Source of the DNA: Patescibacteria group bacterium
GTDB taxonomy: Bacteria > Patescibacteriota > Minisyncoccia > Minisyncoccales > UBA10102
DNA length: 12,414 bases
Assembly: GCA_018816925.1 (NCBI GenBank)
Contig: JAHIUP010000052.1
Span: 1 to 12,414 of the forward strand
Direction of reading: 5' to 3'
Part shown: positions 5,877 through 12,322 of the stretch, in pieces
How positions within the stretch are numbered: the first letter of the stretch is position 1
How the letters are laid out: each line of letters opens with the position of its first letter
The notes under the pieces: generated by a model
Databases searched by the model: none
Seen by the model: the letters and a program-made list of their open reading frames with translations, nothing else
What the model was told of the DNA's origin: nothing
Position numbers and translations under genes: made by a program

Positions 5877-5917
5877 CCTTAGCCAGGCCAAGGTGTGGAT
5901 AACTTAGCCATACTAAG
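5877..5917. promoter_or_regulatory. Overlapping small palindromes with a DnaA-box word between hrcA and the corA-like gene
   Basis: CCTT-A-GCC-A-GGC-C-AAGG (5877-5893) is an imperfect palindrome. A reversed DnaA box, TGTGGATAA (5894-5902), overlaps CTTAG-CCATA-CTAAG (5903-5917). The 17 bases at 5894-5910 match 473-489 with one difference. These may be operators for the divergent promoters; no bound protein can be named. Confidence 0.3.
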
Positions 5918-5937
5918 GAGATTCTCGGAGGAAATTC

Positions 5938-5946
5938 TGCTACAAT
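5938..5946 (+). promoter_or_regulatory. Extended -10 promoter of the corA-glycosyltransferase operon
   Basis: TGC-TACAAT (5938-5946) is an extended -10 element with no recognisable -35 box at 16-18 bases upstream. Transcription would begin near 5953, the A of the corA-like ATG, which again implies a leaderless mRNA. An upstream GGAGG (5928-5932) is 20 bases from that ATG, too far to serve it. Confidence 0.5.
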
Positions 5947-5952
5947 GTCTGA

Positions 5953-6852
5953 ATGCAAAGAAGAACCGAAGGAAAACACGTTACCTGGATAAACCTTTCC
6001 TCTCCCACGAGAAAGGAAGGAGAAGACCTCGCCGAAGAGTTCAACCTTCACCCCCTCGTGGTGGACCAGCTCGTATCTCCCTCCTGGAACACGAAGGTGG
6101 AGGTATTTCCCTCACTCCTTTTCCTCACGCTCTTCTTCCCCGCATACGAGCGCACGGAAAAGCGCACGTTCCAGCAGGTGTTTTCTGTGGCGGCTACCAA
6201 GAATACACTCATCTGCTCCCATGCGGGTTCCCTCGCGCCCCTTGAGAAGCTCTTTGAGGAATATGAAAGGAGACCCCCCAAAGAAAAGAACTCTGGATAC
6301 CTGCTCTACACCATATTGCACGCGCTCTGGGAGGACTGCGCAGCGAAAGTGCAGCGCATAGACGAAAAGCTCTCGTTTATCGAGGAACGCATTTTTCATG
6401 GAGAGGAGAAACAGATGCTCAAAGAACTCTCGCTCGCGAAAGCGGATATCATTGACTTCTGGAAGATTGTGCGGCCCCAGAAGGGCGTTCTTACTTCACT
6501 CAAGGAACAGCACGTTTCCTTTTTCGACAAGGAACTGGCGCCGTACTTCTCCCACCTCCGGAACCACTGGGCAAGAACCATGAGCCGCCTGTTCACCTAT
6601 CGGGAAACCGTACAGGCGCTTGAGGACACGAACAATGCCCTCCTGAACCACAAAACCAACGAAATCGTGATGACCCTCACCATCTTCTCTGTTATCGTGT
6701 TCCCGCTCACGCTCATCGCTTCCCTTTTCGGCATGAACACCGTCTTTCTTCCTTTAGTGGGACTGCGAGGGGACTTCTGGATTATTATTGGCATTATGGC
6801 TGCTGGCGTACTTGGCATGCTCGGATACTTTAAGGCGCGGAGATGGCTCTAA
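5953..6852 (+). CDS. corA: CorA-family divalent metal (Mg2+/Co2+) transporter
   Basis: This is an inner-membrane channel for divalent cations that works as a pentamer. The 299 residues have the CorA layout: a cytoplasmic alpha/beta domain (VTWINLSSPTRKEGEDLAEEF and so on), a long helical stalk (about 110-235), then two C-terminal membrane segments (about 240-262 and 276-294). TM1 ends in the signature FGMN, which forms the pore mouth; Tyr of YGMN is replaced by Phe. A short basic end, KARRWL, follows. An in-frame TGA directly before the ATG fixes the start at or after 5953, and the family's TWI.L motif follows within 15 residues. It overlaps the first glycosyltransferase by 10 bases. Whether it moves Mg2+, Co2+ or, like ZntB, exports Zn2+ cannot be decided. 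Confidence 0.92.
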   Translation: MQRRTEGKHVTWINLSSPTRKEGEDLAEEFNLHPLVVDQLVSPSWNTKVEVFPSLLFLTLFFPAYERTEKRTFQQVFSVAATKNTLICSHAGSLAPLEKLFEEYERRPPKEKNSGYLLYTILHALWEDCAAKVQRIDEKLSFIEERIFHGEEKQMLKELSLAKADIIDFWKIVRPQKGVLTSLKEQHVSFFDKELAPYFSHLRNHWARTMSRLFTYRETVQALEDTNNALLNHKTNEIVMTLTIFSVIVFPLTLIASLFGMNTVFLPLVGLRGDFWIIIGIMAAGVLGMLGYFKARRWL

Positions 6853-8432
6853 CTCTTTTATCAAAGCGTTCCTCGCTCCTACTCCTTCTTCTTATTCTTG
6901 TTCTTGCGCTCGCAGGATTTTTACGTCTCTGGCAATTGGACTCCATTCCCCCTGGCCTGTACCCCGATGAAGCCCTCAACGCGAACCAAGCCCTGGAGAT
7001 CGCCGCAACGGGGGAACATCGGGTATTCTTTCCCGAGAACAACGGCAGGGAGGGCCTCTTCTTTTCCCTTGTTTCGTTCTCCTTCGTACTCTTTGGAGTG
7101 AGCGTATTCTCCTTTAAGCTCGTCGGCGCGCTGGCCGGCATCCTCACGGTACTCGGTCAATACCTACTTTCCCGCGAGTTCTTTCAGGGACTGGGAAAAC
7201 GCCTCCCCCTAGCCCGAAGCATGGCCCTACTTTCCGCATTCTTCCTTGCGGTTTCTTTTTGGCATATCAACTTCAGCAGAATAGGATTCCGAGGCATCCT
7301 TACTCCTCTCGCCCTCGTGTTCTCCTTCTTTTTTCTGCTCCGGGGCCTGCGTACGAAACGCCTCCAGGATTTTCTCTTTTCTGGGCTTCTATTTGGAGCG
7401 GGGTTCTCCACGTATATTAGCTTCCGGGTCGCGGTCCTTCCCCTGGCGTTCCTGCTGGCAATGGGCCTCATTCTTGCCATTCAGCAAAAATGGGGGAAAC
7501 GCTACATTATAGGAACCGCCCTCTTGCTCGTTGCCTGCCTACTCACGGCTCTTCCTCTCGCCTTTTATTTCTTGGAGCACCCCGAGTACTTCTTCTCTCG
7601 AGCAACCGGGGTCTCGGTGTTCTCCACGGAAAACCCCATTTTTGCCTTCGCAAAGAGTTTGGGCCAGCACCTCGTGATGTTCAACTTCCAGGGAGACACG
7701 AACTGGCGGCACAATTTTGCCGGAGCGCCCCAGCTCTTCTGGCCCGTAGGATTCCTATTCCTTGTGGGCCTGGGAGCAAGCGTCTGGCGACTTGGCCGAG
7801 CCAAGGCGCTGCTCTTTTTTCAGAGGGAAAAAACCCGTGAGGTTCTCCTTCCCTTCGCGCTCCACGGATTCCTCCTCGCTTGGTTCTTTGCCCTTCTGCT
7901 TCCCGGCGCCCTAACCTTTGAGGGAGCGCCCCACGCCCTCCGGGTCATAGGTGCCATACCACCGGTATACCTTCTTGCCGCATTCGGGGCTTGCCTGGTT
8001 TGGGAGCGTCTCTCTCGATTCTGCCGGCCAGCGGCCCTCGTGCTCCTCGCTCTCTTGGTTGCGGGAAGTGCAGGAGCTACCTTCCATAAATACTTCAACT
8101 CCTGGGCCTCCCGCCCCGAGGTGCAAGGGGCGTTTACAAAAAGATTCGTGGATGTAGGTACTATCCTCAACGAGCTCCCCGAAGAAAAAATCGCCTACGT
8201 AGCAAAAACTGAAGGAGACCTGCCAACGGAAACCGTGAAGTTCGTGCAGGCAGCCGCGGGAAGAGAGAACGCCAGGTTCCTGGAAAAGGAAGAACTCTCC
8301 TCTTTTCCTTTTCGGCCAGGAGACCTCGTATTCTTTATGAACAAGGACTGGGAGAACGCAGAAGAATTCCAAAATAGGTTCCCCAAGGCAATCCTTAAAG
8401 AATACGAACGCTTTCTTCTCTTTGAATTATGA
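6843..8432 (+). CDS. Polytopic GT-C glycosyltransferase, family 39/ArnT-like
   Basis: This is a membrane glycosyltransferase of the GT-C fold that probably moves a sugar from a polyprenyl-phosphate carrier to a glycan, lipid or protein on the outer face of the membrane. Its 529 residues begin with a membrane helix (SLLLLLLILVLALAGFLRL, about 11-29), then the first outer loop with YPDEALNANQA. D42-E43 match the catalytic acidic pair of PMT/ArnT enzymes. NGREGLFF then leads into about ten hydrophobic segments. The last 110 residues form a soluble domain (about 420-529). GGAG touches the ATG and the start overlaps the corA-like gene by 10 bases, so translation is probably coupled. It overlaps the next glycosyltransferase by ATGA. 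Donor and acceptor are unknown. Confidence 0.85.
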   Translation: MALTLLSKRSSLLLLLLILVLALAGFLRLWQLDSIPPGLYPDEALNANQALEIAATGEHRVFFPENNGREGLFFSLVSFSFVLFGVSVFSFKLVGALAGILTVLGQYLLSREFFQGLGKRLPLARSMALLSAFFLAVSFWHINFSRIGFRGILTPLALVFSFFFLLRGLRTKRLQDFLFSGLLFGAGFSTYISFRVAVLPLAFLLAMGLILAIQQKWGKRYIIGTALLLVACLLTALPLAFYFLEHPEYFFSRATGVSVFSTENPIFAFAKSLGQHLVMFNFQGDTNWRHNFAGAPQLFWPVGFLFLVGLGASVWRLGRAKALLFFQREKTREVLLPFALHGFLLAWFFALLLPGALTFEGAPHALRVIGAIPPVYLLAAFGACLVWERLSRFCRPAALVLLALLVAGSAGATFHKYFNSWASRPEVQGAFTKRFVDVGTILNELPEEKIAYVAKTEGDLPTETVKFVQAAAGRENARFLEKEELSSFPFRPGDLVFFMNKDWENAEEFQNRFPKAILKEYERFLLFEL

Positions 8433-10225
8433 AGATACTAACTTGCCTTGCGGTACTTGGTCTCCTGGGAACTGCGTTCCTACTCGGATTCTTGAGCTTG
8501 CGCGACACGGCCCTCACCTTTGACGAACTCGCCCACATCCCGGCTGGTTATTCTTACCTCACCCAGCAGGACTACCGCGTGAATCCCGAACACCCTCCTC
8601 TCCTCAAAGACCTCGCCGCCCTCCCCCTCCTGTTCCTAGACCTTAACTTCCCTGATGAAGGCCAGAACTGGCAGCAAAAGGAGGCGCCTGCCTGGTGGGT
8701 ACAGTTTGACCTTGGCACGGAGTTCCTGTACGGGTCGGGAAACAACCCAAGGGAAGTCATCTCTTGGTCTCGCATACCCATGCTCGGCCTGTTCCTACTC
8801 TTGCTCCTGCTCGTGTTCCTGACGGCGCGTCAGCTTGCAGGGACCAAAGCAGGGCTCCTTGCCTTGTTCTTTGCCGCACTCTCCCCTACTTTGCTGGCGC
8901 ACGGACGACTCGTGACCACAGATGTAGCGGCGGCCCTCGGCGCCCTCATTGCGCTCGTAACCTGGGTGAAATTCCTCCAGGGACCGAGCTGGCGGAATAT
9001 GGCGGTTGCGGGCCTTGCCTTTGGCATTGCCATGTCCCTGAAATTTACCCTGGTGCTCCTCATTCCCTTCTTTGCCTTCCTCATCCTGTTCTACTCCCTT
9101 CTGTATGAAAAAAGACGGCTCAAAGCATTCTTCGTGTACGCCGCAAAGGGCGCTGCAGTAGGACTCATTGGTGTGGTCTTCGTGCTCTGGCCCCTATACC
9201 AGTTCCACGTAGCAAAGTACCCCGCGGAACGCCAAAAACGAGATACCGCGGCGGTACTCATGGAAGGAAGATTCACCGCTCCCGAGAAGCTCACCGTATG
9301 GGCCTCTGACAAACCCATCCTGCGTCCCTTAGCCCAGTACGCGAGAGGAGTGCTCATGGCTGGACAACGGAGTACGGCTGGCAACACCACGTATTTTGCT
9401 GGGGAAATAACAGCCCAAGGCAACTTGCAGTACTTCCCCATACTTTACCTCACCAAGCTTCCCTTAGCTTTCCATATCCTCGCCCTCCTTGCCCTCCTGG
9501 GGGCTTTGTGGATGTTTCTGCCCCGTGTGTCTATAAACTCACGCTCGGAGATTTATAGACACCGCCACAAAATCACTATCCGATCCTGGCTAAAGGAACG
9601 CTTTGTCCTCTTTGCCATGATTCTCTGGGTTCTCTTGTACTTTGGGTTTGCCATACAGGGAAACCTAAATATTGGGGTGCGCCACCTCCTTCCCATATTC
9701 CCCTTCCTGTATATCCTCGTTGCCTTGGGGCTTGTGAAAACATACGAGCGCATTCCTTTGCCTTTCAACAAACGCATAGCTCTCCTTTCCCTTACTGCTT
9801 TGCTTTTCTGGTACGCCCTTCCTGCTCTCTCAACCACTCCTCACTTCCTCTCCTATTACAATGTACTGGGAGGAGGCACGGAAAACGGCTACAAGATCGC
9901 AGTGGACTCCAACTACGACTGGGGCCAGGACTTTTACCGACTTCTAAGGTTCGTAGAAGAGAACGACATTCAGAAGATTCACCTTGCCTACTTTGGAGGG
10001 GAGAACCCCGAGTACTGGCTTGGAGACAAATACGTGAAACTCAATCCCCAGGAGCCGCCCCAAGAGGGATGGGTGGCAATATCTGTGAACGAACTCATGG
10101 GAGGGCTCGCGGAACCAGCCCCCGACTACACGGGTCCCACCCACTATTACGACTGGCTCAAATACAAAACGCCGACAGCCCGTGCCGGCACCTCCATATT
10201 CCTATACAACTTGAACGGAAACTAA
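8429..10225 (+). CDS. Polytopic GT-C glycosyltransferase, phospholipid-carrier-dependent type
   Basis: This is a second GT-C enzyme of 598 residues, related in plan but not a close copy of its neighbour. A membrane helix (about 4-24) is followed by LTFDELAHIPAGYSYL (catalytic-type D32-E33) and NPEHPPLLKDL (52-62), hallmarks of this PMT-like family. About ten more membrane segments follow, then a C-terminal domain with the family motif DSNYDWGQD and the ending LKYKTPTARAGTSIFLYNLNGN. The ATGA overlap with 6843-8432 implies joint expression and a shared pathway, perhaps surface glycan or S-layer/pilin glycosylation (inference). A 36-bp palindrome of a repeat family lies in frame in the loop near residues 367-378. 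Its C-terminal tail is duplicated at 11339-11394. Confidence 0.88.
   Translation: MKILTCLAVLGLLGTAFLLGFLSLRDTALTFDELAHIPAGYSYLTQQDYRVNPEHPPLLKDLAALPLLFLDLNFPDEGQNWQQKEAPAWWVQFDLGTEFLYGSGNNPREVISWSRIPMLGLFLLLLLLVFLTARQLAGTKAGLLALFFAALSPTLLAHGRLVTTDVAAALGALIALVTWVKFLQGPSWRNMAVAGLAFGIAMSLKFTLVLLIPFFAFLILFYSLLYEKRRLKAFFVYAAKGAAVGLIGVVFVLWPLYQFHVAKYPAERQKRDTAAVLMEGRFTAPEKLTVWASDKPILRPLAQYARGVLMAGQRSTAGNTTYFAGEITAQGNLQYFPILYLTKLPLAFHILALLALLGALWMFLPRVSINSRSEIYRHRHKITIRSWLKERFVLFAMILWVLLYFGFAIQGNLNIGVRHLLPIFPFLYILVALGLVKTYERIPLPFNKRIALLSLTALLFWYALPALSTTPHFLSYYNVLGGGTENGYKIAVDSNYDWGQDFYRLLRFVEENDIQKIHLAYFGGENPEYWLGDKYVKLNPQEPPQEGWVAISVNELMGGLAEPAPDYTGPTHYYDWLKYKTPTARAGTSIFLYNLNGN
9527..9562 (+). repeat. 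In-frame palindromic repeat inside the second glycosyltransferase
   Basis: GTGTCTATAAA (9527-9537) pairs with TTTATAGACAC (9552-9562). CTC/GAG extends the stem around a seven-base loop, with one bulged A. Positions 9531-9563 match the intergenic repeat at 12202-12234 (reverse strand) at 29 of 33 bases. It encodes about twelve residues (..VSINSRSEIYRH..) in a loop between membrane segments, without breaking the frame. Confidence 0.75.
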
Positions 10226-10272
10226 AAGTGTGCGGCAGGAACCCGAAAAGGATTCCGTACCGCACACTTTTT
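10224..10272. terminator. Strong bidirectional terminator
   Basis: AAAAGTGTGCGG (10224-10235) pairs perfectly with CCGCACACTTTT (10260-10271) over a 24-base loop, with T-runs on both strands. It starts in the stop codon of the second glycosyltransferase and ends eight bases before the stop of the convergent 10280-11230 gene, so it ends both transcripts. Confidence 0.92.
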
Positions 10273-10279
10273 AAACCAC

Positions 10280-11230
10280 CTATCTCCTCATTGGCCGACA
10301 GACCTTGGCTTTGAGATCATTCACCAGGAGACGAATGCGCATCTTTTGAGGAAGCTTACGGTCTCCCAATGAAATACCACCGTTAAGCAATAGCGCTGTT
10401 TCTTCCAGCACTCTCTGGTGCCTTTGCTTTTGTTCTTCACGCACTTTTTCTTCTTGTTCTTCCCACGTGAGAGTAACGGGGGGCTTCCACTTGCGCCAGG
10501 CCAACACATAGATGTTCGCATCTCTCTCAATCTGCCATTTCCATATGTCGGACGGGAAAGAAAATGGCAGAAACACATGTTTCCAGTGCAAAAACCAGAA
10601 ACCGGAAATCACGCATGCTATCGCAGCAAAGACACGAAATAGAAAAAGCAAGGCGAGTGCCGCTGCTACGAAAACAAGAAGAATGGGTTGTGCCGTATAG
10701 GCAAAAATCCTCCTCTTGCGATAGTCGCACTGATCGGTAAGAGGACTACCCCAGAGCAGTGTCACCCATTTCTTTTCCCATGCAGGCGGCTCTTTTGCGA
10801 AAAGCTCCATTGGCACGTCCATCTCAATGGAATTGTCTGCGGAAATGAAGTACTCCCAGGAGTAAGTACTCTCTTGGTACCCAGAAGCATGGTCGCTCTC
10901 CCTTTGCAGGAATTTTTTTGTGAGAATTGTCTTCGCTGACGTGTACTCACCGATCCAAGTTCCTCCAGTGTTGATGGGCGACTGCGTCACCACGCCTGCT
11001 CGCAATTCCCATTGCCCTGGCCGAGAAAACATCACGTACTGAAATGCTTCCTTAAGCGCAATTAGGTACCTCATCTCCTTTCCGCTTTCCAAATGTTGTG
11101 CTACAAGCAACACGAACGCCTCTTCATCTTTCATCAAATAAGTAAGCTGTTCCTGCTCCTTTTCGCTGATCCGCCACCTCACCTGGATTGCCGCATCGTT
11201 CACCGTTCTAGAAGACACAATAAGCTCCAT
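10280..11230 (-). CDS. Hypothetical membrane protein, 316 residues (cassette gene 2)
   Basis: I do not recognise the family. An N-terminal soluble part of about 175 residues (MELIVSSRTVNDAAIQVRWRIS...) precedes two adjoining hydrophobic segments (about 178-220: ILLVFVAAALALLFLF and FAAIACVISGFWFLHW). After them come a short aromatic stretch, PFSFPSDIWKW, a charged probable coiled coil (WEEQEEKVREEQKQRHQRVLEE, about 254-276) and a basic tail, RLLVNDLKAKVCRPMRR. The helix pair suggests a hairpin anchor with both soluble parts on the same, probably cytoplasmic, side. GAGGAG lies a few bases before the ATG. It is a one-gene unit with a perfect promoter, convergent to the glycosyltransferase, and is bounded on the far side by a relic of that enzyme's tail. 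Confidence 0.75.
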   Translation of the reverse strand: MELIVSSRTVNDAAIQVRWRISEKEQEQLTYLMKDEEAFVLLVAQHLESGKEMRYLIALKEAFQYVMFSRPGQWELRAGVVTQSPINTGGTWIGEYTSAKTILTKKFLQRESDHASGYQESTYSWEYFISADNSIEMDVPMELFAKEPPAWEKKWVTLLWGSPLTDQCDYRKRRIFAYTAQPILLVFVAAALALLFLFRVFAAIACVISGFWFLHWKHVFLPFSFPSDIWKWQIERDANIYVLAWRKWKPPVTLTWEEQEEKVREEQKQRHQRVLEETALLLNGGISLGDRKLPQKMRIRLLVNDLKAKVCRPMRR

Positions 11231-11296
11231 CTCTTTCTCCTCTCTGCATTTTTGAATTGCTATGACGTTATGAGATAGGTGGTAGGTTCTGCAAAG

Positions 11297-11324
11297 ATTA
11301 TAGCAAAAACCTGTAAAATGTCAA
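11297..11324 (-). promoter_or_regulatory. Consensus promoter of the 316-residue membrane protein gene
   Basis: On the minus strand TTGACA (11319-11324), a 16-base spacer and TATAAT (11297-11302), both perfect. The leader is about 60 bases. The -35 box lies 14 bases from the duplicated glycosyltransferase tail. Confidence 0.88.
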
Positions 11325-11338
11325 GGTCTCTTTTTGCG

Positions 11339-11394
11339 ACAAAACGCCGACCGCGCGGGCCGGCACCTCCATATTTATATACAAGCTCCCGTAA
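11339..11394 (+). pseudogene. Relic of the second glycosyltransferase's C-terminal tail
   Basis: Read on the plus strand from 11341, this encodes KTPTARAGTSIFIYKLP and TAA. The intact gene ends KTPTARAGTSIFLYNLNGN. Over the 16 aligned codons 14 residues and 40 of 48 bases agree. Five codons differ silently and two differ by a residue (L/I, N/K). Upstream similarity stops at ACAAAACGCC (11339). There is no start codon or body, so it is only a gene end left behind. Confidence 0.8.
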
Positions 11395-11430
11395 CATATT
11401 AGACATCCGATGTCTAACACCCCTCCTAAA

Positions 11431-11456
11431 ACTTCAATACTAGCTAGTATTGAAGT
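11431..11456. repeat. 26-bp perfect palindrome
   Basis: ACTTCAATACTAG is followed immediately by its reverse complement CTAGTATTGAAGT, with no loop. It could be an operator for a dimeric protein, a terminator-like stem or a recombination site. No second copy is seen. Confidence 0.7.
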
Positions 11457-11469
11457 ATTTACACAAAAG

Positions 11470-11497
11470 TTTTATTTTAAGCGATCGCGCATAATAA
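11470..11497 (+). repeat. 28-bp hairpin repeat, copy next to the ftsQ-tail relic
   Basis: It matches the reverse strand of 12250-12277 at 26 of 28 bases (core ATCGCGCATAATAA). This copy is less palindromic than the other. It lies five bases beyond the stop codon of the ftsQ-tail relic. Confidence 0.7.
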
Positions 11498-11502
11498 CCT
11501 AA

Positions 11503-11535
11503 CTACTGGTAATATGCCTGGTCTCCAAAACGAAG
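11503..11535 (-). pseudogene. Relic of the ftsQ-like C-terminal tail
   Basis: On the minus strand it encodes LRFGDQAYYQ and TAG, exactly the last ten residues of the gene at 12323-12414. Thirty of 33 bases agree, and all three differences are silent third positions (TTC/TTT, GGC/GGA, TAC/TAT). An in-frame TAA directly precedes it, so nothing more of the gene is kept. Confidence 0.8.
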
Positions 11536-11540
11536 TTAAG

Positions 11541-11582
11541 TAAAAGAAAGAGCCCTCCGCAGCGTCATGCACGAAGGGCTTC
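11541..11582 (-). terminator. Intrinsic terminator of the 173-residue gene
   Basis: On the minus strand AGCCCT (11575-11580) pairs with AGGGCT (11551-11556). The loop can fold further (CGTGC/GCACG-like pairs), and TTTCTTTTA follows. It lies 24 bases past the gene's stop and abuts the ftsQ-tail relic, closing the unit. Confidence 0.75.
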
Positions 11583-11605
11583 TCTTTGTTTTGGGAATTC
11601 TCGTG

Positions 11606-12127
11606 CTACACCAGAGCTCCCCCCTGTGCTACATGATGTCCAAGCTCCCGACGGTAAGAAGACGGAATTAAAGTGGGATTAGGCAACACCTTCTCCCTAG
11701 TGTAGAATTTGAGAAATTTGGAGCGCCTTGGGAGATTCTCATATAGAAACTCACCTTCTATAAAACGAATCGGTCCGCGCCCTGCCCGAAACTCTTGCCG
11801 AACTTCGTACTCCTCCCGAAGAGCTTTCTTAACGAAATCTCCAACCCCTTCCGGATAAAATCCCTCGTACTGCATCCTCCAGATTGGTACGTCGTTTTTG
11901 CTGATGAGAGTAAACCCGAAGCTCACTCCCAAGCTATCTCCCGTACCCACCCAGAAGCAGTCCGCATACCGAAGGCCGTCTTCGGTAGGACCCTCTAATG
12001 GATAAAGATACACCTTGGCTCCTAGCAATAATGGAGACGGAGGTTGTTTAGGAACCCTTCCGCTCGGCCAGCAAGCCCCGGCTGCCTCTAGAAAGAACTC
12101 TTCCGCTCGCTGCCAATCAACATTCAT
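11606..12127 (-). CDS. DUF5680-like protein of unknown function, 173 residues (cassette gene 3)
   Basis: The sequence resembles the DUF5680 family, known mainly from uncharacterised bacterial proteins. It starts with a helix (WQRAEEFFLEAAGACW). The core then has GLRYADCFWVGTGDSLGVSF, VPIWRMQYEGFYPEGVGDFVKKALREE and RAGRGPIRFIEGEFLYEN, in the family order of a YxDxY/G-type stretch, a Pro-Val-Trp-x-Met-x-Tyr-x-Gly motif and an RGP motif. It is soluble, with no signal peptide. The start is certain: AAGGAGGTGA lies three bases before the ATG (12131-12140). It has its own promoter and terminator and sits between two ftsQ tails. The family match is from memory of its pattern, and the function is unknown. 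Confidence 0.75.
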   Translation of the reverse strand: MNVDWQRAEEFFLEAAGACWPSGRVPKQPPSPLLLGAKVYLYPLEGPTEDGLRYADCFWVGTGDSLGVSFGFTLISKNDVPIWRMQYEGFYPEGVGDFVKKALREEYEVRQEFRAGRGPIRFIEGEFLYENLPRRSKFLKFYTREKVLPNPTLIPSSYRRELGHHVAQGGALV

Positions 12128-12130
12128 TAT

Positions 12131-12183
12131 TCACCTCCTTGTAATGCTGAGAATACACTACCATAAACCTACTTCTCTGTCAA
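12131..12183 (-). promoter_or_regulatory. Promoter and perfect ribosome site of the 173-residue gene
   Basis: On the minus strand TTGACA (12178-12183), a 17-base spacer and TAGTGT (12155-12160), with TGG before it (extended -10), much like the promoter at 1209-1237, including a TTATGG run before the -10. The ribosome site AAGGAGGTGA (12131-12140) is fully complementary to the usual 16S rRNA 3' end. Confidence 0.8.
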
Positions 12184-12201
12184 ACTCCACGCCACCGCCT
12201 T

Positions 12202-12234
12202 GGTGTCTATAAGTCTACGCTCGTGAGTTTATAG
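12202..12234 (-). repeat. Intergenic copy of the palindrome also found inside the glycosyltransferase
   Basis: CTATAA (12207-12212) pairs with TTATAG (12229-12234), with further weak pairs inside. On the minus strand it matches 9531-9563 at 29 of 33 bases, ending in TTATAGACACC in both. Confidence 0.75.
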
Positions 12235-12243
12235 CCGTACGGG

Positions 12244-12281
12244 ACTATTTTATTATGCGCGATAGCATAAAATAAAATAGT
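12244..12281 (-). repeat. Long AT-rich hairpin downstream of ftsQ
   Basis: ACTATTTTATT pairs with AATAAAATAGT (11 bp), then a two-base bulge and ATGC/GCAT, with loop GCGATA. Positions 12250-12277 (minus) match 11470-11497 at 26 of 28 bases. It may end or protect the ftsQ message, though no T-run follows. Confidence 0.75.
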
Positions 12282-12322
12282 TCAGGAAAAACCACTTCAG
12301 CTCAAAGTTCTCTACCGCCTTG

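Larger units (their letters stand above)
10226..11338. mobile_element. Candidate one-gene cassette 2, beyond the glycosyltransferase 3' end
   Basis: The unit holds the shared terminator, the 316-residue gene and its promoter, and is followed by a second copy of the upstream gene's tail (11339-11394). The offset between the two tails is 1175 bases. No terminal inverted repeats and no recombinase are seen. The call rests on the duplicated tail and on the same arrangement at two other places in the window. Confidence 0.4.
11395..11502. other. Short convergent spacer between two gene-tail relics, rich in palindromes
   Basis: This looks like the former spacer between the convergent glycosyltransferase and ftsQ genes. 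It holds a hairpin TTAGACAT/ATGTCTAA with loop CCG (11399-11417), five bases past the relic stop, a 26-bp perfect palindrome (11431-11456) and a 28-bp hairpin repeat (11470-11497). Together with the promoter and relics, this accounts for the gene-free stretch 11231-11605. Confidence 0.55.
11536..12322. mobile_element. Candidate one-gene cassette 3, beyond the ftsQ 3' end
   Basis: The unit holds a terminator, the 173-residue gene, its promoter and two hairpin repeats. It lies between the ftsQ-tail relic and the intact ftsQ tail, with an 820-base offset between tails. A hairpin repeat accompanies each tail. No recombinase or terminal repeats are seen. Confidence 0.4.

Noticed and set aside
5945..5992. 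15-codon frame overlapping the corA-like start as a separate gene
   Set aside because: It is too short and overlaps a well-supported start; kept only as a possible regulatory frame in the findings.
11481..11488. GCGATCGC as a HIP1-type repeat
   Set aside because: A single copy inside a hairpin repeat; HIP1 needs high genome-wide abundance.
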